Below, piece by piece: positions 14,180 to 22,372 of a DNA stretch of 24,880 nt. Source of the DNA: Clostridia bacterium (GTDB lineage: Bacteria > Bacillota > Clostridia > Christensenellales > CAG-314); NCBI GenBank assembly GCA_017407305.1, contig JAFQWS010000036.1:1-24880 (forward strand). Direction: 5' to 3'. The translations under genes and the position numbers were made by a program. The notes beneath the pieces are model-generated. The model did no database searches and was not told the DNA's origin. It was given only the letters and a program-made list of their open reading frames with translations. The first letter of the stretch is position 1. The number at the start of each line of letters is the position of its first letter.

Positions 14180-17100
14180 TTACAATTTTATGAGCTGGTT
14201 GTTGGCAATGCTCATTACGTATTTTTCCACGCTGGTCACCTTGCAAATTCTTTCCACAGCCATTGCGTAAGAGTTGAGTTGTGAGCCATAATTTTGCTTA
14301 ATGTATTCGGGATGTTTTGTATATTTGTAATCCAAAACAATTGCCGTCTCCTCTTTGATAATGACCACGTCAACGATACCTTGCAAAACAACGTCGTCGT
14401 CAAGATTGCAATTGGCAATGACTTCTTTTGCTTTGACGTTGAGCATAAAGGGTTGTTCGCGATACACCTTGCCCGAAGCAAGCAAATCCTTAAGTTGTTG
14501 GTTTTGAGCAACCTTTCTAATAACGTCCAAATCCAGCTTGGAAAGTATAATTTGTTTGTCTTCCAATTCGCTTACGTTTTTGTCAAGATTGTCCAAGTCA
14601 AATACGTCAATAAGTTCGAAAACTTTGTGATAATCTGTGCCAAGTTGAGAGGCGTCCAATTGATCTTTTGTCAATTGCAACGGCTCAAAAATAGGCACGT
14701 CTTCCTCCGACGAGTACAGCTTGTCCAAGCGAGAAGAGACGACTTTCATTGGCAAAGTTGCGCTTTCCAAATGAGGATAGACGTAATTCATTTGTTGTAC
14801 AGCTTTGTCAAAGTCTCCTGTTTGTGCGCACAAAGTGTTGGTTTGTTGCACACCAACCGTGGTGTTGAGCGACCAATGTTTGATGCTGATGCAACCATCC
14901 AACAACTTGTCGCCATCTATATCTCCATACTTTTGTTTGAGTGCACCAAATATCCAATCGGCAAAAGTTTTCGCATTTGGGGCATCTTCCCATTTTTGTT
15001 TTTTGTCGTTACAAACGACAATGAGATGATTTTGAGCACGAGTCAAAGCAACGTACAAAAGTCGCATTTCTTCTTCGTACCTTTTTGCTTTTTTGTCAAG
15101 CGCGATTGCTTTTGTTGACAAAAGACGCTCTATCGTTCTTTTTTCAAAATCCACCTTGTTAAAGGCAATACCCCAGTCCTTGTCCAACAAAAACCTTTCC
15201 CCATCTTTGGAGGAGTGGGAAAGTTCGCCGTGTGCACGGCATACGAAAACAACTGGGAACTCCAAGCCTTTTGATGCGTGCATTGTCATAATTCGCACTG
15301 CACCGTTGGAAGTCGTTGCAGACGGCTCTTTTGCCTGACTTGCAAAATCCACAAAATTTAAAAATTTCGTGACGCTTTGAGAAAACTCTTTGCCTTTGAT
15401 TTTGTCCAACGTTTCGTACAATCTCTTTATTCTTGTTTGTCCGTTGGGCAAACCTTGTACGTACAAGTGATAGTTTGTTTGTTCAATTACGTTGAGCAAC
15501 ACTTTTTCAATTGTTTGCGTTGCCGTCCAAAGGCGACACTTGTTTACAAAGTCCACAAAAGACTTTGCCAAAGGCAAGGTGCTTTGTTGAATTTTTTCAT
15601 AAAGACTTAAATCTTTGTTGGAAGAAAGAACCACTTCGGACAACGTGTTTTCGTCAAATCCACCCAAAAAGGACAATGCCAACCCTGTTGTTGCAACATC
15701 GTCAAAGGGATTGTCACAAACACGCAACAAATTGACGAGATCTTTCAGTTCTTTTAGAGAAAATTCGTCTTCTTTCAAAGAAATAGATACGGGGATGTTG
15801 TTTTTTACCAAAGTGTTGTAAACGTTCACCACTTCGTTGGAGACCATACCTCTAAACAGCAATACCACGTCGCCATATTGAATTTGCTTTTTGTCATTGC
15901 CAACCTGAACAAAAGAGCCAACCAACTGCTTTATCCTTTCGGCAATGACACGGCCGTGTTGATCGTCCTCTTCGACAAAGTCGGCATTTGCCACGTCGTA
16001 AACTTTTGTTGCAAGCTCCTTTTCCTTTTGCTGACAATGCACAACGTCAATCATAACGGCCGGATGTTGAGATTGTTGTGCAATGTTGCTGGACAACATT
16101 GACGTGCCTTGGTAATCCACGCCACCAAAATCGGCAGTCATAACGTGGCTGAACACTACGTTGACAAATTTCAAAATCTCGTTGTTGGAACGGAAGTTTG
16201 TTGTTAGATAATGAGCCTCGCTGTCCGGCCTAATTTGATACTCTTTGCATTTTTGGGCAAAGTACTTGGGATCGCATTGTCTAAAATCGTAAATGCTTTG
16301 TTTGTAGTCGCCCACCATAAACAAATTTGTTCCACAATGCAACTTTTCAATGATGGCTTCTTGCACTCCGTTGACGTCTTGATATTCGTCAACGAAAATT
16401 TCAGTATATTTTGATTGCAGTTCTGCCAACGCATCGTTGTCGTTGACAATTTGAAGGGCAAATCTTTCCAAATCGTTGAAGTCAACAACACCTCGTTGCT
16501 TTTTGAGTTGTGAGTAATTTTTGTCAAAAGCCAAAACAAACTCGATCATTTTGTCGGCAAGGATTGTCGAGCATTCTACGTCTTTCAAGGCTTTGTCAAA
16601 GCCTTCTTTAAAGATATCTTTGTATTCTTGCACAACCTTCCGCGCTTGTTCGGTGACTTGTTTGAACTTTTCTTTAAGGTCTTTAAACTGTTGTTCGCCA
16701 ACAAAATTTTTGTATTTGGTGGGGACGTTTCCCATCGGTTTGATGGCAATACTGTCCAACTTTTGAACGTTTTCCCTCAAAGAAAGAGCGTTTATTGTGG
16801 ACAATTCAACGACGTTTTCCTTTGCTTTTTGAGAGCATACGTCCATTTGCAAGCAAGAAAACTCATTGGCAAGGCCTTCAAACCGAATCTTTGCTTTGTT
16901 TATATCAGAAACAAGTCCCGCGTTGGCTTTTTGACAAAGAGGGCTTGTGGAAGACAAATTTTGAAAGTTTTGTTTTTTTTCTTGCCACCATTTTTCAAAA
17001 TCTACTTGCGCACGCGAAAAATCGTAAATTTGCATTGCGCTCTTGTCAAACGTTTCGTCTTTACGTTTGTGCAAAAACAGCGTATATAAACGAGAAAACT

Positions 17101-17554
17101 CCTCCTCGTCTTTGAACTCTTCTTTGGTTATGCTCAATGCCTGAACTTTAAGTTGCATTGCGTTGGCCTCTTCCAAAATGGAAAAGTTGGGGTCAACATC
17201 CACCAAATAAAAATAGTTTCTCACAACGTCAGCGCAAAAACTGTGAATTGTCGAAACAGCACAACTGTCCACCTTTTCACTTTGTTCCATTGCTCGCTGA
17301 ACTTCTTTTTTGTTGGCTTTGCCTTGCCTTGCCGATTGCAGTTTGGACAAAATTTTGTTTTTCATATCTTCTGTGGCAAGTTTGGTAAAGGTAACTGCCA
17401 ACAAATTGTCCAAGTCCAATTCGCCTTTGAGAATTTTTTCGACAATTCTTCCCACCATAACAGTGGTCTTGCCTGTGCCTGCCGACGCAGACACAATCAA
17501 GTTTTTGTTTCGGCTGTCGATAATTGCTTGTTGTTGAGGTGTGTATTTAGTCAT
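14180..17554 (-). CDS. addA: AddA helicase-nuclease subunit
   Basis: AddA is the UvrD-type helicase and nuclease of the AddAB complex, which resects double-strand breaks and prepares 3' ends for RecA. The 1124-residue protein has a Q motif (YTPQQQAII), Walker A ASAGTGKT (23-30), motif II DEYQD (389-393), the GDYKQSIYDFR motif, LLYVALTRAQ (motif VI) and a C-terminal nuclease with LDYK (D1075, K1077) and a downstream conserved Gln/Tyr helix. It is about 100 residues shorter than the Bacillus protein but complete. The start overlaps the end of addB by 8 bases, with AAGGTG before the ATG. It shares a leaderless-type promoter with addB. Confidence 0.96.
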   Translation of the reverse strand: MTKYTPQQQAIIDSRNKNLIVSASAGTGKTTVMVGRIVEKILKGELDLDNLLAVTFTKLATEDMKNKILSKLQSARQGKANKKEVQRAMEQSEKVDSCAVSTIHSFCADVVRNYFYLVDVDPNFSILEEANAMQLKVQALSITKEEFKDEEEFSRLYTLFLHKRKDETFDKSAMQIYDFSRAQVDFEKWWQEKKQNFQNLSSTSPLCQKANAGLVSDINKAKIRFEGLANEFSCLQMDVCSQKAKENVVELSTINALSLRENVQKLDSIAIKPMGNVPTKYKNFVGEQQFKDLKEKFKQVTEQARKVVQEYKDIFKEGFDKALKDVECSTILADKMIEFVLAFDKNYSQLKKQRGVVDFNDLERFALQIVNDNDALAELQSKYTEIFVDEYQDVNGVQEAIIEKLHCGTNLFMVGDYKQSIYDFRQCDPKYFAQKCKEYQIRPDSEAHYLTTNFRSNNEILKFVNVVFSHVMTADFGGVDYQGTSMLSSNIAQQSQHPAVMIDVVHCQQKEKELATKVYDVANADFVEEDDQHGRVIAERIKQLVGSFVQVGNDKKQIQYGDVVLLFRGMVSNEVVNVYNTLVKNNIPVSISLKEDEFSLKELKDLVNLLRVCDNPFDDVATTGLALSFLGGFDENTLSEVVLSSNKDLSLYEKIQQSTLPLAKSFVDFVNKCRLWTATQTIEKVLLNVIEQTNYHLYVQGLPNGQTRIKRLYETLDKIKGKEFSQSVTKFLNFVDFASQAKEPSATTSNGAVRIMTMHASKGLEFPVVFVCRAHGELSHSSKDGERFLLDKDWGIAFNKVDFEKRTIERLLSTKAIALDKKAKRYEEEMRLLYVALTRAQNHLIVVCNDKKQKWEDAPNAKTFADWIFGALKQKYGDIDGDKLLDGCISIKHWSLNTTVGVQQTNTLCAQTGDFDKAVQQMNYVYPHLESATLPMKVVSSRLDKLYSSEEDVPIFEPLQLTKDQLDASQLGTDYHKVFELIDVFDLDNLDKNVSELEDKQIILSKLDLDVIRKVAQNQQLKDLLASGKVYREQPFMLNVKAKEVIANCNLDDDVVLQGIVDVVIIKEETAIVLDYKYTKHPEYIKQNYGSQLNSYAMAVERICKVTSVEKYVMSIANNQLIKL

Positions 17555-20500
17555 ATTTCACCTTCCCAAAGACGTCTTTTTCTACATTGTAATTTTTGTC
17601 ACGTTTGCCATCTACAAACAAGTCTTGTGAGTCACAAATTGATTTATAATCGCAAAATTCACAAGCCTTGCCCATTGGACTGACTGAAACGTAACCGTCT
17701 TTCATACGTTTGCCACACAAGGCAATAAACTGCGTTGTGTATTTTATGTAGTCATCAATTTCTTGGGCAGAAATGACGTGCGACTTTTGACTGAAACTGC
17801 CGTCGTTATTCAACGAAACACCCAACAATGAACTTTTTCTTGCAGAGGCAAAAGCCGTGTCAATTTTTTCAACAACGTCCCTTTCTGCCAAGGTTTTTCC
17901 ATTGAAAGTGAACTTTGACGCGGTTTTGGAAAAATCGTTGTAAAGTCTTGCATAGTAAAAACCTGCCGTCGTATCATAATTTTTCAAACCGTTTTTTACA
18001 GCCAACAAGTACACCAAAAGTTGCAGTTTTTCGCCGTAGTACAAAGATTCTTCGCTGAAAGTGGCCGACGTTGCGCCTCCGCTTTTGTAGTCCACAACAA
18101 AGAACATTTTGCCACAAACGTCCACGCGGTCAATTTTACCGCGCAGTTTGAACTTGTTGGTTTCAAAGTCAATTTCCACAGGTGGTAACGTCTTGTTTTT
18201 GCCAAAACTCATTTCCGAGCCAAGGGGCGTAAATTCACTGTTTATAAGTTGTTGTTGGACGTTGAGGCAAACTTTTCCTGCTTCTTTTTTGAGTTCTCTC
18301 AAAATACCCGCCAACGACTTGTCATTGCAAAGACCTTTGTAAAAATCTTGTGACATAATTTTGACAAAAATTTTGTACGCATTGGTTTTTACTTCGTCAC
18401 AAGAAAATGTTTTTACGTTGGGCAAAACGACAAATTTTTCCAACACTTCGTGCAAAATGTCGCCAAAAGTGTTGCTTTGAATTTCCGCCTTTTGTCTGGG
18501 GCGAACGCCCAAGCCGTATCTAATGAAAAACTTGTAAGGGCAAGAAACAAAATCGGTAATTTTGGTTACGCTTGTTTCTTCGTCTACCAAAAACAACTTT
18601 TCACCAAAATTAACTTGGCGTTGATAGGTTTTGTCATATTGGTATTTTTCCGTTTCCTCCTTGAGCAAATCGGACAACTTTTCAAACACGTCCAAGTTGA
18701 CCGGTTGACTGTCTTTAAGTTTTCTTTGGTTGGAAACGACTTTTGCAATTGCTTGTCGTTTTGTATAAATGTTTTGGTCGGAAGGCAAAAATCCCAAGCG
18801 GTTGCCCTTGTCCAAAAACAAACCTTGCAAACCTTCCACAAAAAAAGAAGGCAACATTGCCTCGCCGTTGACGGACGTGACAAAAGACACAAACAGCTTT
18901 TGAGGCTCTTGCAAAAGCTGATATAAACTGAATCTTTCACGTTTGTTCTCGGTGAAAATGTGAGGGTGCAAAAAAACGTCAACTTTTTCCAATTGGTCAA
19001 GGTTTTTGTCCGTCAAAAGATTGCCATCAGTCTTTACAATGGGCATTTTGCCTTGGTTTGCGCCCAACAATGCCAAAAATTTGACGTCGTGCTTTCTTGC
19101 CTTTGCCATGTTGGCAAACACCACTGCGTCTCGCTTGGAGGGAACAACGGAAATTTCTTGTGATGCCAACGTGTTGTGCAAAATCTTAATAAATTCTTCC
19201 AACTTGACGTAACGTTGACCTGCAACGTTGGAAATTTCTTCAAGGCTGTGGTTAAACTTTTCTTCCACTTGTTCGGAAACAAAACTTTCCACCAATTCGG
19301 CATCCTTTTGTTCTTGTGCAAAACAGACAAGTTTTGTTTTTAGGTCTTGGTTTTCCACCAATCTTTTGACCATTGCCAAATATTCGTCCACCTTTTGGCT
19401 GGAAGGGAAGTCGTTTTGTTGTTGCAAGTTGTGAAGATCGTTGGCAAAAGATTGCACTTTGTCAAAGTTCTTTTCATTTTTGCCCAAGTCCAATTTTCCA
19501 AAACCATATTTCACGTTGTATTTCAAGCAGTAGTTTTCAAAGTGGTAAACCCTTTCGTCCCCACCGCTGTAAAGTCTATTTTTTACAAAACTCATCACTT
19601 TGTCAAAAGTCTTGTTCTTTTGCATTTCAAGATAGTCCAGCACAAATTGGCTGTATTGGTGCACTGCCAAGTTGCTTTTCAAATCGACAAAGTAGGGAAT
19701 ATTAAATTCGGGAAAGACCAAAGAAACTGCATTGGAATAATCGTTGACGTCACTGCACACCACATACACGTCGTCATAACGATTGCCCAAACGAACGTAC
19801 TTTTCAATTTGACACGCCAAGGCATACACTTCTTGCACACGCGAATCCCCCTTGAAAAGACAAAGAAAATCGTTGTTTTCGATGGGCTTAATTTTGTCAA
19901 ATGTGTACAAACCCTTGCCAATTTGCTCAGCGTATTGGTTGGCGTGACTTGCGTTTTCAATTTCCACAGGAACGATTCCTGCTTTTTGACACATAGTTTT
20001 TAGCTCGGTATAAATATCGTTGAGATACAAATACTTGTTTTCCTTAGTGGTACAGTAACAACAAGCCACCGTAACACTTTGAGCGTTCTTTGCCAAACTT
20101 TCAATAAGTGCAAGTTCTTGCGTGGAGAAGTTGTCAAAGTCATAAAAATAGAAGTGGCTGTTCTTTATTTTGGAAAGGTTGGGAATTTCATCACACAACA
20201 CGTCCAATTTTTCGGCACTGTCACGAAAACCTTGCTTCAAATAGTCGGCATAGGCCGTGTAAATCAATCCAAGGTCGTGCATTTTGCCTTGCAAACTCAA
20301 AGGATATTTTGTCAAAGCAATTTGCTTGGGGCTGACTTTGCAATATCTAAATTGGCAAATTGTTTGGTAAACGTTTTCAACAAAACCCTCCGTCAAACCT
20401 TTTTTGTAGTAAACGAATTGGTCTTTCAAATCTTCCACAATGCCCGTCAACACGATGATTGCGCTTTGCTTGGAAAGATACTTGACGTTTTTTGAAACAA

Positions 20501-20723
20501 AATCCTGTTGCAAACGTGAAAACAATCGGTTGATTGTAACAACTTGCACGGAAAAACTGCCCCCAAGTCTTGACAACATTGAGTGCTCGGCTTCAAAAGA
20601 CGCTCTGTCGGGAACGACAACGTAGTGTGTAACGTCCAAACGACTTTGATCCACTTGTGAAAGACGGTCATAAACGTATTTGCATCCGTCCAAATAGGTA
20701 TTTCCTTTGTAAATTGTAAACAT
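17547..20723 (-). CDS. addB: AddB nuclease subunit
   Basis: AddB is the nuclease and Chi-recognising partner of AddA. In the 1058-residue protein the nuclease DYK is at 878-880 (VVDYKSGG) and the four iron-sulphur cysteines are C728 (SCPYKFF), C1021, C1024 and C1030 (CEFCDYKSIC), so the C-terminal half looks functional. The N-terminal Walker A, usually GRxGSGKT, is replaced by KGNTYLDGC, lacking the Gly-Lys-Ser/Thr core. The start is the ATG at 20723; an upstream in-frame ATG at 20753 would cover the promoter. No Shine-Dalgarno is present. It is first in the addB-addA-13366 operon, the order usual in Bacillota. Confidence 0.95.
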   Translation of the reverse strand: MFTIYKGNTYLDGCKYVYDRLSQVDQSRLDVTHYVVVPDRASFEAEHSMLSRLGGSFSVQVVTINRLFSRLQQDFVSKNVKYLSKQSAIIVLTGIVEDLKDQFVYYKKGLTEGFVENVYQTICQFRYCKVSPKQIALTKYPLSLQGKMHDLGLIYTAYADYLKQGFRDSAEKLDVLCDEIPNLSKIKNSHFYFYDFDNFSTQELALIESLAKNAQSVTVACCYCTTKENKYLYLNDIYTELKTMCQKAGIVPVEIENASHANQYAEQIGKGLYTFDKIKPIENNDFLCLFKGDSRVQEVYALACQIEKYVRLGNRYDDVYVVCSDVNDYSNAVSLVFPEFNIPYFVDLKSNLAVHQYSQFVLDYLEMQKNKTFDKVMSFVKNRLYSGGDERVYHFENYCLKYNVKYGFGKLDLGKNEKNFDKVQSFANDLHNLQQQNDFPSSQKVDEYLAMVKRLVENQDLKTKLVCFAQEQKDAELVESFVSEQVEEKFNHSLEEISNVAGQRYVKLEEFIKILHNTLASQEISVVPSKRDAVVFANMAKARKHDVKFLALLGANQGKMPIVKTDGNLLTDKNLDQLEKVDVFLHPHIFTENKRERFSLYQLLQEPQKLFVSFVTSVNGEAMLPSFFVEGLQGLFLDKGNRLGFLPSDQNIYTKRQAIAKVVSNQRKLKDSQPVNLDVFEKLSDLLKEETEKYQYDKTYQRQVNFGEKLFLVDEETSVTKITDFVSCPYKFFIRYGLGVRPRQKAEIQSNTFGDILHEVLEKFVVLPNVKTFSCDEVKTNAYKIFVKIMSQDFYKGLCNDKSLAGILRELKKEAGKVCLNVQQQLINSEFTPLGSEMSFGKNKTLPPVEIDFETNKFKLRGKIDRVDVCGKMFFVVDYKSGGATSATFSEESLYYGEKLQLLVYLLAVKNGLKNYDTTAGFYYARLYNDFSKTASKFTFNGKTLAERDVVEKIDTAFASARKSSLLGVSLNNDGSFSQKSHVISAQEIDDYIKYTTQFIALCGKRMKDGYVSVSPMGKACEFCDYKSICDSQDLFVDGKRDKNYNVEKDVFGKVKYD

Positions 20724-20729
20724 AACTAA

Positions 20730-20758
20730 ATTATACGCGAAAAAAACCGTCATTGCAA
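20730..20758 (-). promoter_or_regulatory. addBA promoter, -10 exactly 6 bases from the ATG
   Basis: A perfect -10 TATAAT (20730-20735) and a -35 TTGCAA (20753-20758) are 17 bases apart. Six bases lie between the -10 and ATG 20723, so the mRNA should begin at the start codon. It is divergent from the lipoprotein promoter, and the two -35 boxes are only 19 bases apart. Confidence 0.8.
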
Positions 20759-20777
20759 TATATATTTAGTCAATCAG

Positions 20778-20806
20778 TTGAAAAAAAACGAAAATGTTGG
20801 TATAAT
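20778..20806 (+). promoter_or_regulatory. Strong promoter of the 20816 lipoprotein gene
   Basis: A -35 TTGAAA (20778-20783), a 17-base spacer and a TATAAT (20801-20806) with TGG extended -10 are nearly consensus. Only 9 bases lie between the -10 and the ATG, so the leader would be about 3 bases, and there is no Shine-Dalgarno. Confidence 0.85.
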
Positions 20807-20815
20807 TACATCACT

Positions 20816-21886
20816 ATGAAAACATCAAATTTATTTAAAACTTTATCTTTGGTTTTGGTATTGACTTTGGTCTTTACCCTTGTTGCAGGATGCACACCCC
20901 CTGCACCCACCTATTCTTACACAAGATGGGATGCCGAAACGTTGACCTATCAAATTTCTTTGGCAAACTACGAAAAAGTCACTGAAGTTTATGGCGACAC
21001 AACAACGGAATACACGCAAGACTACAACATTTACGAAGACTTGCCCAACTACGACAAAATTAAACCCCTTGACGTAAACGGCTCGAAAACTGTCCAAATT
21101 GAAAAAATCCAAGGCGAAACGGTCACTTACAAAATGACAACTACCATTGAAGCTGTGGAAATTTACGACGTTTCCGTCGACAACGGTCAATTTGATTTGG
21201 TAAAAATTTCTTCCACCAGCACTTCGGTAAGTTTGAGAACGGTTATTGTCAACGAAATGGTGTTTGACGAAAGTTTCAACCCCATAGCTTCGTCCAGAGA
21301 CGTTGTCAGTTGCTACGTGGGAAATCTTCACAAAGAAGCATACAGCTACACCTTGGACGTCGAATACAGCGACAAAGTGGCAAACGTGGAATACTTTGAC
21401 AGAGTTGCAAACGATACAAAAACTGCATCTTTTGATTTGAGCAACTATTCTTTCTTTATTGACAGCGACCAACTTTTGTTGTACGCAAGAAGTCTTGACC
21501 AAGGCGAAAATGCCTTTGGTGGCACAGTTGCCGTTGCAACTTTTGATGCTTTGAGTTGCGTACTCAATGCTGATGCAAACCCTGTTGTTACAATCACGTT
21601 CGACCTTGCAAAATCGGTAAAACGTGCAATTTACAACAACGCATTGCAACAATGGCACTTCCTTGACGTAAACGAAATGTCCTTGTCCAACGGAACGTTT
21701 GGTTTTTACCTTTACAACACGTGCAACACAGTGGACGGAATTCAACTTGGCACAACAAGTGTCCGTTGCAAACACAGCACGGTAAAAATTCAAGATGGTT
21801 ACTGGGTGTACGAACTTGACTTCACAGTGCAAACACAAGAAGTCAACACCATTTGGAACAGCTTGACTGCCGTCCTTCCCGAATAA
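20816..21886 (+). CDS. Lipoprotein of unknown function
   Basis: This 356-residue protein starts with a lipoprotein signal peptide: positive N-terminus, hydrophobic residues 10-24 and the lipobox L22-V23-A24-G25-C26, so it should be anchored to the outer face of the membrane. A short Pro/Thr linker (TPPAPT) follows, then a beta-rich, acidic and Thr/Asn/Tyr-rich region with no motif I recognise. The start is the first Met, directly followed by the signal peptide; an earlier in-frame ATG at 20753 would overlap the promoter and ruin the signal peptide. AAC/TAC-rich codon use matches the core genes, so it is probably native. It stands alone and diverges from addBA. Confidence 0.78.
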   Translation: MKTSNLFKTLSLVLVLTLVFTLVAGCTPPAPTYSYTRWDAETLTYQISLANYEKVTEVYGDTTTEYTQDYNIYEDLPNYDKIKPLDVNGSKTVQIEKIQGETVTYKMTTTIEAVEIYDVSVDNGQFDLVKISSTSTSVSLRTVIVNEMVFDESFNPIASSRDVVSCYVGNLHKEAYSYTLDVEYSDKVANVEYFDRVANDTKTASFDLSNYSFFIDSDQLLLYARSLDQGENAFGGTVAVATFDALSCVLNADANPVVTITFDLAKSVKRAIYNNALQQWHFLDVNEMSLSNGTFGFYLYNTCNTVDGIQLGTTSVRCKHSTVKIQDGYWVYELDFTVQTQEVNTIWNSLTAVLPE

Positions 21887-21896
21887 CAAACAAAAT

Positions 21897-21928
21897 AAAA
21901 GCGAGTTGATTTTCAACTCGCTTTTTTT
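21897..21928. terminator. Bidirectional terminator between the lipoprotein and tadA genes
   Basis: A 9-bp GC-rich stem (21901-21909 with 21913-21921) with a 3-base loop is extended by four A-T pairs. A run of seven Ts follows on the plus strand, and A-rich sequence on the left gives a U-rich tail on the minus strand. It sits between the two convergent genes. Confidence 0.93.
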
Positions 21929-21940
21929 ATGCAACAAATT

Positions 21941-22372
21941 TTACGTTCTTTTGCTTTTGAAATAACTTTTTAACAAATCGGCACACTCGTCTTGCAAGAC
22001 ACCACCCACAACTTCCATTTTGTGGTTGACTCCGTTCAAAACGTTGGGTGTTTGCGAACCGGTTTCCTTTGCACCATAGACAACCTTGTCTACCCTTGCA
22101 TTTAGACATGCGCCAAAACACATGGGGCAAGGCTCCAACGTGACGTACAAAGTGCTGTTTTCCAAACGCCAATCTCCAAGTTTTTTGCAGGCTTTTCTTA
22201 TTGCGTTGACTTCTGCGTGGGCAGTTGCATCATGACTTTTGTTGCGACTGTTGTAGCCACGCGCCACGATTTTTCCGTCAATTACCAACACGGCACCAAT
22301 GGGCACTTCGTTTTGCTCGTAAGCCTTTTTTGCTTGTGCCAACGCCACTTTCATATATTTTTCTTGTGTCAT
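21941..22372 (-). CDS. tadA: tRNA-specific adenosine deaminase
   Basis: TadA deaminates adenosine 34 of tRNA-Arg(ACG) to inosine, using a zinc-bound water. The 143-residue protein has the catalytic HAE (H52, E54) and the zinc cysteines in PCPMC (C82, C85), and the conserved N-terminal EVPIGAV. Length and motifs are typical of TadA rather than a cytosine deaminase. Its ATG overlaps the TGA of the GH2 gene upstream (ATGA), with AAAGGATG as a possible ribosome site about 10 bases before, so it is translated from the GH2 transcript. That is an unusual partner for an essential tRNA gene; a separate promoter inside the GH2 gene cannot be ruled out. Confidence 0.95.
   Translation of the reverse strand: MTQEKYMKVALAQAKKAYEQNEVPIGAVLVIDGKIVARGYNSRNKSHDATAHAEVNAIRKACKKLGDWRLENSTLYVTLEPCPMCFGACLNARVDKVVYGAKETGSQTPNVLNGVNHKMEVVGGVLQDECADLLKSYFKSKRT

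Noticed and set aside
20843..21937. Minus-strand open frame of 364 codons opposite the lipoprotein
   Set aside because: The plus-strand gene has a signal peptide, a strong promoter and a terminator, while the antisense translation is Val/Cys/Phe-rich without motifs.
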